Below are positions 51,731 through 61,560 of a stretch of 64,000 nt of DNA, piece after piece. The translations under genes were made by a program, and so were the position numbers. The stretch is from contig NZ_VYTY01000005.1 of NCBI RefSeq assembly GCF_009821115.1, positions 62,001 to 126,000 of the forward strand, given 5' to 3'. This stretch comes from Nitrincola alkalisediminis (GTDB lineage: Bacteria; Pseudomonadota; Gammaproteobacteria; Pseudomonadales; Balneatricaceae). The notes below the pieces were generated by a model, which was not told the origin of the DNA, made no database searches, and saw only the letters and a program-made list of their open reading frames with translations. How positions within the stretch are numbered: the first letter of the stretch is position 1; the number at the start of each line of letters is the position of its first letter.

Positions 51731-52564
51731 TTAACCGAAACGACCGGTAATATAATCTTCAGTGCGACGATCTTTAGGATTGGTAAAAATCTCACGCGTT
51801 TCGCTAATCTCAACCAAATCCCCCATATGGAAGAAGGCTGTTTTATCGGATACACGGGCAGCCTGCTGCATATTGTGCGTCACAATAGCGATGGTATAAC
51901 TGCCTTTGAGCTCATCAATCAGCTCTTCAATGATCGAGGTCGCGATGGGGTCAAGCGCAGAACACGGCTCATCCATCAAAATCACCTCTGGGCTCACGGC
52001 GATCGCACGGGCAATACATAAACGCTGCTGTTGACCACCCGACAAACCCGTTCCTGGTGAATCCAGTCGGTCTTTAACCTCCTTCCAGAGGCCTGCTCTT
52101 TGCAAACTCGACTCGACAATCTCATCCATATCGCTTTTGCTATTCACCAAACCGTGCAACTTAGGACCGTACACGATATTTTCGTAAATGGACTTAGGGA
52201 AAGGGTTCGGCTTTTGGAACACCATGCCCACTTGTGCTCTTAACTGCACAACATCCAAGGATTTATCGTAAATATCACGCTCATCCAAGGTCACCTTGCC
52301 CGTGACGCGACAGATATCGATGGTATCGTTCATTCGATTCAAGCATCGTAAAAACGTCGATTTACCACATCCTGATGGACCAATGAACGCAACCACCTCG
52401 TTCTCCATGATGTCCATATTCACACCATGGATGGCTTCGTTGTCACCGTAGAACACTTTGACATCACGCGCGGCCATTTTGACTTTTCCACTCGTAGGAG
52501 TCGGTTTTTTCTCATCAGAAAACGTCATTTGCATCGCACCCATCGCTGCTTGCTCCATATTCAT
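51731..52564 (-). CDS. pstB: Phosphate ABC transporter ATPase PstB
   Basis: 277 residues. [16 protein letters not shown], Walker [35 protein letters not shown], signature [15 protein letters not shown] and [13 protein letters not shown] are diagnostic PstB motifs. A ~30-residue N-terminal extension precedes the ABC domain. Start chosen at the ATG with GGTGGTG upstream, 2 bp from the pstA stop. Confidence 0.95.
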   Translation of the reverse strand: MNMEQAAMGAMQMTFSDEKKPTPTSGKVKMAARDVKVFYGDNEAIHGVNMDIMENEVVAFIGPSGCGKSTFLRCLNRMNDTIDICRVTGKVTLDERDIYDKSLDVVQLRAQVGMVFQKPNPFPKSIYENIVYGPKLHGLVNSKSDMDEIVESSLQRAGLWKEVKDRLDSPGTGLSGGQQQRLCIARAIAVSPEVILMDEPCSALDPIATSIIEELIDELKGSYTIAIVTHNMQQAARVSDKTAFFHMGDLVEISETREIFTNPKDRRTEDYITGRFG

Positions 52565-52566
52565 AA

Positions 52567-53943
52567 TCACCACCGAGTTTCAAAGCGCTTACGCAACCAA
52601 ATGGCCAACGCGTTAAGCGAAATCATTAGACTTAACAACACAATAATTGCCGCAGAGGTTCTTGCCTCGAAGAAATTGCGCAGCTCATTGCCTTGCCATA
52701 AATAAATTTGTACAGGAAGTGCCGTGGACTGATCAAACGGCGTTGAAGGCACGCTGGCAACGAATGAACTCATGCCGATCAGCAATAAGGGAGCGGACTC
52801 ACCCAATGCTTGTGCCACACCCAAAATGGCTCCCGTTAGAATGCCGGGAATCGCCAAGGGCAAAACGTGATGAAACACAGACTGCACTTTTGAAGCACCG
52901 ATCCCTAATGCCGCTTGGCGAATGGACGGTGGTATCGCTTTTAAATTTGAACGGGTCGCAATTATCACTGTCGGTAAAGTCATTAGGGATAGCACAAGTC
53001 CCCCTACAATGGGTGCCGACAATGGCAATTTAAACCACAGAATAAAGACCGAGGCACCCAACAAACCAAAGACAATCGACGGTACTGCGGCCAAGTTGTT
53101 GATATTGACCTCTATCAAATCGGTCAGTTTGTTCTTCGGTGCAAACTCTTCAAGATAAATCGCAGAGGCCACGCCCACAGGGACTGCTAAAAACATCACA
53201 ATCAACATCATCATCACAGAACCCATAAATGCGCCAGCAAGACCCGCCGATGCCAGAGAGCTGCGAGAGTCCGGATTCATGAAGAGTGCCGTACTAAACT
53301 TGTTCTGTATGATGCCGCGCGCTTCAAGCTCATCCACCCACTGGCGCGTTTTAGCACTCAATTGCTGCTGTGCATCGGGTAAACTACGGTCGATATTATC
53401 CTTTATCCAAACATCAACGTTGGCATCGGCCAACAAATTAAGTTTGAGCGTTTGTCCGATAATCGATGGGTTTTCTTCAACCATGCCCCTTAGCGCAAAA
53501 CGCTCACCGCTGGTGACAAGACGCATGGCATCGCGCTGATAGGCCTTAGCATCCGGAATCACCTTTTCAAGAGAGTCCAGAATAATTCGGTTGAAGTTAA
53601 CAAACCCCAATTGTGTCTGCCATGCCAGCATGCGTTGATTAAATGCGGCTTCACTTTCGGTGCTTTGGCGAACAGGCTTATCGTCAATTTTAATCACGTC
53701 TGGGTCAAAGTACACATCCAGCGTGATGTGCGCCTGCCAAAAGGCTGGTAAGCCTTTAGACAAAATGGTGGCAAACAGGATGACCACAAAGGCCAAGGCC
53801 AATCCCACAGCGCCCATGCCAATCATTTTGAACCGAGTTTCTTGCGCATGGCGACGTTTTAGCGACTTAGCTACACGCTGCTGCATAATATCGCGCTTTT
53901 CCGCTAGGCTCATTTCTGAGGTTATTTGCGTTGATGTCGTCAT
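52567..53943 (-). CDS. pstA: Phosphate ABC transporter permease PstA
   Basis: 458 residues, longer than E. coli PstA (~296) because a soluble insert of about 170 residues lies between membrane segment 1 and the five-segment core. Core motifs: [49 protein letters not shown] (EAA loop), [12 protein letters not shown]. Seven-base spacing to pstC. Confidence 0.92.
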   Translation of the reverse strand: MTTSTQITSEMSLAEKRDIMQQRVAKSLKRRHAQETRFKMIGMGAVGLALAFVVILFATILSKGLPAFWQAHITLDVYFDPDVIKIDDKPVRQSTESEAAFNQRMLAWQTQLGFVNFNRIILDSLEKVIPDAKAYQRDAMRLVTSGERFALRGMVEENPSIIGQTLKLNLLADANVDVWIKDNIDRSLPDAQQQLSAKTRQWVDELEARGIIQNKFSTALFMNPDSRSSLASAGLAGAFMGSVMMMLIVMFLAVPVGVASAIYLEEFAPKNKLTDLIEVNINNLAAVPSIVFGLLGASVFILWFKLPLSAPIVGGLVLSLMTLPTVIIATRSNLKAIPPSIRQAALGIGASKVQSVFHHVLPLAIPGILTGAILGVAQALGESAPLLLIGMSSFVASVPSTPFDQSTALPVQIYLWQGNELRNFFEARTSAAIIVLLSLMISLNALAIWLRKRFETRW

Positions 53944-53949
53944 AACAAC

Positions 53950-55335
53950 TTACTCATACTGTTCACGGTATTTACGAACAATAACCAGTGCCACCACGTT
54001 CAGACACAGGGTTATCACAAAGAGCGTCAGCCCCAATGCGAACGCAACCAAAGATTGTGGACTTGCGAAATCCAAGTCGCCCGTCAATTGGTTCACGATG
54101 GTGACGGTCATAGTGGATACCGCCTCAAACGGATTGGCCGTTAATACTGGGCTGTTACCCGCGGCCAATACCACAATCATGGTTTCACCGATGGCGCGGC
54201 TTGCCGCCAACAAAATAGCACCCACGATCCCTGGTAAAGCAGCGGGAATCACCACCTTACGAATTGTTTCAGATTTGGTAGCGCCCAAGCCGAGTGAGCC
54301 ATCGCGCATGGCTTTTGGCACTTGGGTGATAATGTCGTCAGACAGAGAGGAAATGAAAGGAATGATCATAATACCCATCACCACACCCGCCGTTAAGGCC
54401 GAGGTAGCGCGTATTTCCAATCCCAATGTGGCACCTAACATATTCAAAAAAGGGCCAACGGTCACTAGGGCAAAAAAACCATACACGATGGTTGGAATAC
54501 CGGCGAGCACCTCAATGACCGGCTTGGCAACTGCTCTCACTTTAGAAGGCGCGTACTCTGCCAAATAAATGGCCGTCATTAAGCCAATCGGAACCGCCAC
54601 TAATAGAGCAATGATGGCGATCATTAAGGTACCCCATAACAGCGGCAGCATCCCAAAGCCCGTTTGTCCAGAGGTGCCTACGGTCGAAAAGCGAGGGTTC
54701 CAGGTCGTCCCGAAGAAAAAGTCAGCAGGGCTAACAAAAGAAAAAAAGCGTAACGCTTCGCCCAGCATGGAAAAAACAATGCCGATCGTCGTCAATATGG
54801 CGATTGTTGAACAGAGAATCAGTAAGAAACGTGTGACTACTTCGACCTGATTGCGCGCACGCAAATCCGGTTGAATACGTCGCCATGTCAAGACTAATCC
54901 TGCCGATGCAACCGATGCCATCAACGCCAACATAATAAAGTTGCCTTGATTACGAAGTTCTCTCAGCATCTCGGCCGCCGCCAGCTCGTAGGCCTGCGCC
55001 TCATCCGCTAAACCAAAGCCTGTGGATAAATTAATGATGCGATTCAGGAGTATACGCAGCTCGTTATCAGAGGCGGTTAAGACCTCAGATGGCAACTGAC
55101 TCATCACCATTGAGTTCAGGATATTCGGCTGGAAAAAGCTCCAGACCATATAGATTAAGGCCGCTGGCACCACCGTCCACAGCGCAACCAATGTGCCGTG
55201 GTAAGCCGGTCGAGAATGCATACGCGTTCCACCGTCCACAGCCGCAACCGACATACGCTTGCTGCGCACCAGTCCAATTTGATAAGCCACTGCCATTACC
55301 ATCAGCAGCACTGTTAACAATACGAGATTACTCAT
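53950..55335 (-). CDS. pstC: Phosphate ABC transporter permease PstC
   Basis: 461 residues with an extended N-terminal part holding two extra membrane segments and a soluble stretch. FFFGTTWNPRFS, YLAEYAPSKVRAVAKP, EVLAGIPTIVYGFFAL, GLGATKSETIRKVVIPAALPG and RAIGETMIVVLAAG are PstC signatures. Downstream of pstS after a hairpin. Confidence 0.93.
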   Translation of the reverse strand: MSNLVLLTVLLMVMAVAYQIGLVRSKRMSVAAVDGGTRMHSRPAYHGTLVALWTVVPAALIYMVWSFFQPNILNSMVMSQLPSEVLTASDNELRILLNRIINLSTGFGLADEAQAYELAAAEMLRELRNQGNFIMLALMASVASAGLVLTWRRIQPDLRARNQVEVVTRFLLILCSTIAILTTIGIVFSMLGEALRFFSFVSPADFFFGTTWNPRFSTVGTSGQTGFGMLPLLWGTLMIAIIALLVAVPIGLMTAIYLAEYAPSKVRAVAKPVIEVLAGIPTIVYGFFALVTVGPFLNMLGATLGLEIRATSALTAGVVMGIMIIPFISSLSDDIITQVPKAMRDGSLGLGATKSETIRKVVIPAALPGIVGAILLAASRAIGETMIVVLAAGNSPVLTANPFEAVSTMTVTIVNQLTGDLDFASPQSLVAFALGLTLFVITLCLNVVALVIVRKYREQYE

Positions 55336-55369
55336 ACTCGCTCCAGCGTAGTGTCCTCATAAATGCCAA

Positions 55370-55399
55370 AACCGGGGATGCCAAAACAGAGCCCCGGTT
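55370..55399 (-). promoter_or_regulatory. Hairpin between pstS and pstC
   Basis: Perfect 8-bp arms AACCGGGG / CCCCGGTT around a 14-base loop, with TTTTGG after the second arm on the minus strand. It probably protects or partially terminates the pstS message so that the binding protein is made in excess. Confidence 0.6.
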
Positions 55400-55413
55400 C
55401 CGTTCAGCGTGCC

Positions 55414-56448
55414 TTACGGCTGCATTAACGTACGTGATTGAATCGCAGAGATAACCTCAGCGCGCTCATCGTCATCCATTGGAATCAGACCCGCAGCTTC
55501 TAATGGGCTACCCATGCCACCCACTTCGGCGCTCATGAAGTACTGAGCATATTCCAGAAGACCTGGAATCACGCCAACGTGTGCATTCTTAACGTAGAAG
55601 AACAGAGGACGAGATACTGGGTACTCACCTGTTGCAATGGTTTCCAAGCTTGGCGTCACACCACCCACTGTCGCCACTTGCAAACGGTCACGGTTTTGAT
55701 CATAGAAGCTCAGACCAAACACACCCAACGCGTTGCTCTGTGCATCCAAACGTGCCAGAGTTTCAGTGTAATCACCTGCAACCTCTACAACACGGCCGTC
55801 TGTACGAATCGCATTACAGAAGTTTGTTTTTTCTTCACCAGAAAGCGCCTTCACTTCATCAAAGCTATCGCAACCTGGGTGCACAACTTTTTCTTCGTAG
55901 ACTTCACGAGTACCGTGGTTAGAACCTGGGATAACCAATAAAATTTCTTGGTCTGGCAAGCTGGCGTCAATCTGGTTCCAACGTGAGTAAGGGTTCGCAA
56001 CCATTTGACCGTTTTGTGGTACTTGTGCAGCGCCAGCTAAGAATACATGGTGTGGTTCCAAAGCAAAGCTTCCGCTGTCTGTGCGTGATGCAAACACGAT
56101 ACCGTCATAACCGAATTTGACTTCGATCACTTCGGTTACGCCGTTTGCGAAGCAGTTTTCTAACTCGTTAGGACGAATCGCGCGTGAAGAGTTTGCGATA
56201 TCAATGGTATTTGCACCTACGCCTTGGCAGAATTGACGCAAGCCACCGCCTGAACCGCCTGAACCCACAACAGGCGTTTTGAACTGTGCGAAAGAATTAC
56301 CGAATTCCTCAGCGACAATTGAAGAAAAAGGCAGTACAGTTGAAGAGCCAGCGATCTGGATCGTATCACGAGCCATTGCAGGGGCTGCAAACGCAACAGC
56401 AGTGGCAGCGGTCATGGCAATTGCAAGGGCATTGTTACGAAAGGTCAT
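55414..56448 (-). CDS. pstS: Phosphate-binding periplasmic protein PstS
   Basis: 344 residues. Signal peptide MTFRNNALAIAMTAATAVAFAAPAMA (given whole as two parts: MTFRNNALAIAMTAA, TAVAFAAPAMA), mature start RDTIQIAGSSTVLPFSS with the phosphate-binding T/S residues, VGSGGSGGGLRQFCQG, and IPGSNHGTREVYEE. PstS/SphX family of high-affinity Pi binding. Pho box upstream with four half-sites. Confidence 0.93.
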   Translation of the reverse strand: MTFRNNALAIAMTAATAVAFAAPAMARDTIQIAGSSTVLPFSSIVAEEFGNSFAQFKTPVVGSGGSGGGLRQFCQGVGANTIDIANSSRAIRPNELENCFANGVTEVIEVKFGYDGIVFASRTDSGSFALEPHHVFLAGAAQVPQNGQMVANPYSRWNQIDASLPDQEILLVIPGSNHGTREVYEEKVVHPGCDSFDEVKALSGEEKTNFCNAIRTDGRVVEVAGDYTETLARLDAQSNALGVFGLSFYDQNRDRLQVATVGGVTPSLETIATGEYPVSRPLFFYVKNAHVGVIPGLLEYAQYFMSAEVGGMGSPLEAAGLIPMDDDERAEVISAIQSRTLMQP

Positions 56449-56537
56449 GTAAGTGTCCTCATTAAGTTAGTGGAGACGACCCACCTAACCTTTAGGAGGA
56501 TCGCTAATTCTTACTGAGGCTAGTGTGTCTGATAAAT

Positions 56538-56577
56538 GTGACAGAAAAATGAATTAAATATTACATTTGTATTACAG
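56538..56577 (-). promoter_or_regulatory. Pho box array before pstS
   Basis: Four minus-strand half-sites (CTGTAAT, ATGTAAT, AATTCAT, CTGTCAC) at 56571, 56560, 56549 and 56538 in exact 11-bp register, 90 bp before pstS. It lies in the divergent gap with the second pst cluster; I see no plus-oriented Pho box for that cluster. Confidence 0.75.
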
Positions 56578-56668
56578 CTGGGAGCGCCCTTAATCTTGGC
56601 GTTTTGAATTCATTTAACTTTTTTGGAAATGTGTTGAGTCAACGTTGAACTATTTGGATACGTCATTG

Positions 56669-57643
56669 ATGTACTTTCGCGTTTTATACCTATGTGTGTT
56701 GAGCCTGCTGTATGTTCCATCCTTTGGTCATGCTGAGGACCTGTCGAGTTATCCACAGTATCAGCCAACGGCTGTCTTATCAGGCAGTTTACACTCCACT
56801 GGATCGGACACGCTCAACGCATTAATGACCCAATTAGCCACACAGTTCGCTCAACTCCACCCTCAGGTCACCCTTCAGGTACAAGGCAGTGGATCATCAA
56901 CCGCCCCGACGGCACTGATTCAAGGTACGGCCTCCCTAGCCCCGATGAGTCGCCCCATGCGTTTGTCTGAGCGACACGAGTTTGAACAACAGTACGGCTA
57001 CCCGCCTTTAGAGTTACCCATTGCGCTCGATTTAATCGCCGTGTTTGTCAATAGAGACAATCCCTTAACCCGCATTAGCCTGGTTGAGCTTGATGCACTC
57101 TACTCCGTCACTCAGTATCAAAGCGCAGGTATGTCGATTCAACGCTGGGGAGACCTAGGTCTTGAGGGGCGACTGCATGATCAACCCATTACCTTGTTTG
57201 GACGCAACGCCGCCTCTGGGACCTATGGTTTTTTTCGTGATTTAGTTCTTTTGGGTGGAGATTTTCGTCCCCAAGTCAGTGAGCAGCCTGGCTCAGCGGC
57301 CGTCGTGCGCAGCATTTCTCGCTCATTCAATGGCCTTGGCTATTCTGGCTTAGGCGCAGCGTCCGTGGATGTCAAACCACTCGCCATTTCAATTCGCCCC
57401 ACGGATGCGGCAATACTGCCCACGGCACAGAATGCATTGGAGCAGCGCTACCCGTTGGCGCGCTTTTTATACCTGTATCTTAATCATCCTCCGTCTAAAC
57501 CTTTATCGCCCTTGCATGCCGAGTTCATTCGTATGCTCTACTCGACTACGGGGCAATCTATTCTCATGCAGGAAGGCTTTGTAGCTTTACCGGCTGACGA
57601 AGCGATCAATATCCTCAGGAGCCTTGATCTAGATGCGTCCTAA
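56669..57643 (+). CDS. Second PstS-like phosphate-binding protein
   Basis: About 324 residues with signal peptide MYFRVLYLCVLSLLYVPSFGHA. Mature part has LHSTGSDTLNALM (ligand loop), QVQGSGSSTAPTALIQGTASLAPMSR and GRNAASGTYGFFRD (second ligand loop). Diverged from PstS at 55414. Start is uncertain: ATG at 56669 fits the leader, but a TTG eight codons earlier is in frame and neither has a strong ribosome site. Confidence 0.85.
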   Translation: MYFRVLYLCVLSLLYVPSFGHAEDLSSYPQYQPTAVLSGSLHSTGSDTLNALMTQLATQFAQLHPQVTLQVQGSGSSTAPTALIQGTASLAPMSRPMRLSERHEFEQQYGYPPLELPIALDLIAVFVNRDNPLTRISLVELDALYSVTQYQSAGMSIQRWGDLGLEGRLHDQPITLFGRNAASGTYGFFRDLVLLGGDFRPQVSEQPGSAAVVRSISRSFNGLGYSGLGAASVDVKPLAISIRPTDAAILPTAQNALEQRYPLARFLYLYLNHPPSKPLSPLHAEFIRMLYSTTGQSILMQEGFVALPADEAINILRSLDLDAS

Positions 57644-59294
57644 CCCTAAGCCGAAGCAGGCCAAGCAGTCGGCTTTTCAAACTTGGCGACGCTGTCGAGA
57701 TGCGGTTATGTCCTTGATGATCCGCAGCAGCGGCTATACCGTCGTTATTTCTTTGTTGCTCATGTTTGTCTATCTCGGTTATCAAGTGTTCCCGATTTTC
57801 AAGCCCATCCAAGTCACGCCTATAGAGACTGAACGCCTGTCTGAAGAACACAGGTCATCTTTTCAATGGCACCCAGTCAACCTTGACCCCTCGGCTTTGG
57901 TTTACCGACTTGCCGAAAATCAGCGGTCTTTACTCACCACCACTTCAGATGGTGGTATTCAACAGTGGTTTTGGCTGATGGGCGATGCAGGAACTCCCGC
58001 CTCTTTTCAAAAGGTACATGAGTTTACATCCCACAGGGCGCCGATACTGGCTTTAATCCCTGAATCTCAACGGCGAGGCTTTTTAAGCTTGGACCAACAA
58101 GGGCATCTTGCTATTCACTATGCCCCCACAGGCGAAACCCTGTGGTCAGGGTATTTAACCAATGAACCCATTAAGGCCTATAGCTTGTCCTCGTCCAACC
58201 AAATTCTTGGAGTACGGCTGGCCTCTGGCGAAACCCGCTATTGGCATCTGCTGAACCCTCACCCTCAAATATCCATCACCTCATTGCTGCATAAAGTGCA
58301 GTATGAGGGTCGCAACCAGGCTGAATGGGTTTGGCAATCTGCGCCATCGGCAGAGTATCATGATGGCAAGTACAGTATTGTGCCGTTAAGTATAGGCACG
58401 TTAAAAGCCGCTTTTTTTGCGATGCTGTTTGCCATGCCATTGGCCATAATGGGGGCTGTGTATACGGCCTATTTTATGCCCACACGGTTGCGCAATTGGA
58501 TCAAACCGAGTGTCGAACTGATGGAGGCTCTACCCACCGTGGTGATAGGGTTTATTGCTGGTATTTATCTGGCCCCCCTCATTGAAGCCTACCTCGTTCA
58601 AGTGTTGTTTGGCCTGATCACCCTGCCGTTATACCTCGTTTTGCTCTCGTGGTTATGGTCAATTTTTCCCGACTCAACGCACTATCGCCTAAAATCCAGC
58701 CTATGGGTTTTGCTCATTCCGGCGCTAGTGGCATTTGTCTGGGCACTCCCCTATGCCTCTTCGTTATTTGAGTCTTGGGTATTTGCGCAGGACTTACGTC
58801 AGTGGTTAGCTCATCACAATATCGATTACGCTCAACGCAATGGGCTGGTGATCGGTATCGCCATGGGGTTTGCGATTATTCCGACCATTTTTTCACTGGC
58901 AGAGGATGCATTATCATCGGTGCCAAAACATCTCACCGAAGGGGCATTAGCTTTAGGCGCAACACCTTGGCAAAGCCTACAGGGTGTTATCCTTCCGACC
59001 GCCAGCGCGGGTATTTTCTCAGCGATCATTATTGGTTTTGGTCGTGCCTTAGGCGAAACCATGATTTTATTAATGGCCAGTGGAAATACGCCGTTGGTGA
59101 ATATGAACCTCTTTGAAGGCATGCGCAGTCTGTCTGCCAATATTGCCATGGAGCTGCCCGAAGCTCAGGCCGGCAGCACTCATTATCGTGTGCTGCTGTT
59201 ATCGGTATTGATCCTGTTTGTGTTTACCTTTGTCCTTAATACGCTGGCGGCGTTGATTCGACAAGGGTTGAAGAAACGCTATCAACAACTTTAA
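57633..59294 (+). CDS. Second PstC-type permease with large N-terminal domain
   Basis: 553 residues. Membrane segment near residues 25-50, then a soluble stretch to about residue 240 with repeated short beta-like phrases (LLTTTSDGGIQQWFWLMGD, FLSLDQQGHLAIHYAP, YSLSSSNQILGVRL) resembling WD/beta-propeller blades, then the PstC core (YTAYFMPTRLRNWIKP, EALPTVVIGFIAGIYLAP, GALALGATPWQSLQGVILPT, RALGETMILLMASGNTP). Its start overlaps the upstream gene by 11 bp. Confidence 0.88.
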   Translation: MRPNPKPKQAKQSAFQTWRRCRDAVMSLMIRSSGYTVVISLLLMFVYLGYQVFPIFKPIQVTPIETERLSEEHRSSFQWHPVNLDPSALVYRLAENQRSLLTTTSDGGIQQWFWLMGDAGTPASFQKVHEFTSHRAPILALIPESQRRGFLSLDQQGHLAIHYAPTGETLWSGYLTNEPIKAYSLSSSNQILGVRLASGETRYWHLLNPHPQISITSLLHKVQYEGRNQAEWVWQSAPSAEYHDGKYSIVPLSIGTLKAAFFAMLFAMPLAIMGAVYTAYFMPTRLRNWIKPSVELMEALPTVVIGFIAGIYLAPLIEAYLVQVLFGLITLPLYLVLLSWLWSIFPDSTHYRLKSSLWVLLIPALVAFVWALPYASSLFESWVFAQDLRQWLAHHNIDYAQRNGLVIGIAMGFAIIPTIFSLAEDALSSVPKHLTEGALALGATPWQSLQGVILPTASAGIFSAIIIGFGRALGETMILLMASGNTPLVNMNLFEGMRSLSANIAMELPEAQAGSTHYRVLLLSVLILFVFTFVLNTLAALIRQGLKKRYQQL

Positions 59295-59303
59295 GGAAGC
59301 GCT

Positions 59304-60704
59304 ATGAATCGTTGGCTTTCCGGTGGACACGCTTGGATCTGGTTAAGTGCTGGCGCTTTGTCTGTGTCGTTACTATTGGTCGCGATATTGATTGGCTTTA
59401 TTGCCGTTAAAGGCCTCAGTCATTTCTGGCCTGCGCCCATTTTTGACGTTCATTATCACGAACAGGATGACCCATCGATGCAACGCCTGATCGGACAGCG
59501 CATCTCGTATCAAAGCACAGATCAAGGCACACAGGAATACTTATTCAGACGCTCAGAAGCGCAAGCCGCCTATCAAGACTTTATTTGGTTAACGGACGCC
59601 CAAATCAACACAATGACTCAGCGCCCAGAATTAATGACATTGGAACACAGGACGTTTGGACGCTTAATTGCAGAGCCCATCTTGCTCCGGCTCAGCCCAA
59701 CCTCAACGATCACCCCACCCCCTGTAGACTGGCCGGAACAGATTAAAACTGCACAGAAAGATGCCCAATTAACGCTGCTACTCGGCAATGGCGAAGCGTT
59801 AACCCTCAATCTGGTTGATATTTTAGAGATTCACTTCCCCAATCAACTGTCATGGGTCGAAAAAATGCAGGTGTTTGGCAAGGGACTCTTGCAGTTTATG
59901 GTCGAATCGCCCCGACAAGGTGGAACTGAAGGGGGCATCTTTCCCGCGCTATTTGGAACCGTTATTACCGTCTTGATTATGACCGTTTTCGTGACGCCAA
60001 TTGGCGTGATGGCCGCTGTGTATTTACATGAGTACGCTCGCCCTGGCTGGATAACCCAGACCATCCGCATTGCAGTCTACAACTTGGCGGGCACGCCCTC
60101 GATTGTCTTCGGTGTGTTTGGGCTGGCCTTTTTTGTCTATACGCTCGGTGGCAGTATCGACCAGCTCTTCTATTCAGAGTCCTTGCCGATGCCAACGTTT
60201 GGTACCCCAGGTCTTATTTGGGTGTCGTTAACGCTAGCTCTGCTCACGCTGCCTGTCGTCATCGTATCAACGGAAGAAGGGCTCGCCCGTATTCCAAAAT
60301 CCGTTCGAGAAGGCAGCCTAGCACTTGGTGCCAGCCATACAGAAACCCTGTGGCGCATTGTCCTGCCGCTAACAACACCAGCGATTCTAACAGGCTTGAT
60401 TCTCGCCATTGCACGCGCCGCAGGTGAGGTCGCCCCGCTCATGCTGGTCGGAGTTGTCAAATTGGCTCCTGAGCTTCCCTTGGATGCGGAGTTTCCATTT
60501 TTACACCTTGACCGAAAAATTATGCACTTAGGCTACCATATCTTTGACCTTGCCTTTCAAACAGGCCGGACAGATGCCAGTTTACCCTTCGTCTTCACAA
60601 CGGCTCTACTGCTCATATTGCTGATCATTTTGCTGAATCTCAGTGCGATCTTGTTGCGCAATCGTTTGCGTGTTCGTTTTCAAGATGACAAGAAGCCTAT
60701 TTAG
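59304..60704 (+). CDS. Second PstA-type permease
   Basis: 466 residues. One N-terminal membrane segment, a soluble region of about 150 residues, then the core with YLHEYARPGWITQTIRIAVYN, GTPSIVFGVFGL, EGSLALGASHTETLWRIVLPL and AAGEVAPLMLVG. GGAAGCGCT before the ATG. Directly joined to the second pstB (TAG then ATG). Confidence 0.9.
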   Translation: MNRWLSGGHAWIWLSAGALSVSLLLVAILIGFIAVKGLSHFWPAPIFDVHYHEQDDPSMQRLIGQRISYQSTDQGTQEYLFRRSEAQAAYQDFIWLTDAQINTMTQRPELMTLEHRTFGRLIAEPILLRLSPTSTITPPPVDWPEQIKTAQKDAQLTLLLGNGEALTLNLVDILEIHFPNQLSWVEKMQVFGKGLLQFMVESPRQGGTEGGIFPALFGTVITVLIMTVFVTPIGVMAAVYLHEYARPGWITQTIRIAVYNLAGTPSIVFGVFGLAFFVYTLGGSIDQLFYSESLPMPTFGTPGLIWVSLTLALLTLPVVIVSTEEGLARIPKSVREGSLALGASHTETLWRIVLPLTTPAILTGLILAIARAAGEVAPLMLVGVVKLAPELPLDAEFPFLHLDRKIMHLGYHIFDLAFQTGRTDASLPFVFTTALLLILLIILLNLSAILLRNRLRVRFQDDKKPI

Positions 60705-61520
60705 ATGGATAACACCATGACCCCCTATCAACCAAGGACGCTGCCTGATCCAGGTCAAGCCTTCCCGATTAAACTGTCAATTCGTGACTTCAATTTGAGC
60801 TTTGGCCAAACCCCAATTCTCAAATCGATTGATCTGGATGTGATTGCCAATCATGTTACCGCCCTGATCGGCCCTTCTGGCTGTGGCAAATCAACCTTAC
60901 TGCGCAGCCTTAACCGCTTAAATGACTTATCAACAGAGTGTCGAGTGTCTGGCCAGATACATTTGGATAACCAGGATATCTACGCACCCAGTATGAATAT
61001 TGCAGACTTAAGACGGCGTATTGGCATGGTTTTCCAGCTTCCAAACCCTTTCCCTAAATCCATTTACGAGAATGTCGCGTATGGATTGCGAATACAAGGC
61101 ATCCGCAGCCGTCGCCGATTGGACACCGCCATTGAGCATGCCTTGACGCGTGCAGCCTTATGGGATGAAGTGAAAGATCGATTAAACACCAATGCCTATG
61201 AGCTCTCCGGAGGTCAACAACAACGATTGGTGATAGCCAGAGCCTTAGCTGTTGAACCTGAAGTTCTGCTGCTAGACGAGCCCGCATCCGCATTGGATCC
61301 AATTTCGACACTTAAAATTGAAGAGCTCATCACAGAATTGAAACATAATTACACTATAATCATAGTGACGCATAATATGCAGCAGGCTGCGCGCGTATCG
61401 GATTATACGGCTTATCTGCACCAAGGCACTCTCATTGAGTATGGCGAAACACAGCAGCTATTCACAAACCCTCGTAAACGAGCTACCGAAAACTACATTA
61501 CAGGCCGATTTGTTGAATAA
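60705..61520 (+). CDS. pstB: Second PstB-type ATPase
   Basis: 271 residues. Walker [39 protein letters not shown], signature [15 protein letters not shown], Walker [32 protein letters not shown]. Clear PstB, diverged from the first copy (about half the residues differ by eye in variable regions). Confidence 0.94.
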   Translation: MDNTMTPYQPRTLPDPGQAFPIKLSIRDFNLSFGQTPILKSIDLDVIANHVTALIGPSGCGKSTLLRSLNRLNDLSTECRVSGQIHLDNQDIYAPSMNIADLRRRIGMVFQLPNPFPKSIYENVAYGLRIQGIRSRRRLDTAIEHALTRAALWDEVKDRLNTNAYELSGGQQQRLVIARALAVEPEVLLLDEPASALDPISTLKIEELITELKHNYTIIIVTHNMQQAARVSDYTAYLHQGTLIEYGETQQLFTNPRKRATENYITGRFVE

Positions 61521-61560
61521 CACGATGTGCGTTGACATCAAACAATAATAGGACAACATC

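Noticed and set aside
53660-54568. A 302-codon open frame on the plus strand
   Set aside because: It lies antisense to pstA and pstC, whose motifs are clear; its composition (Ser/Thr/Ala-rich, no motif) is that of a shadow frame.
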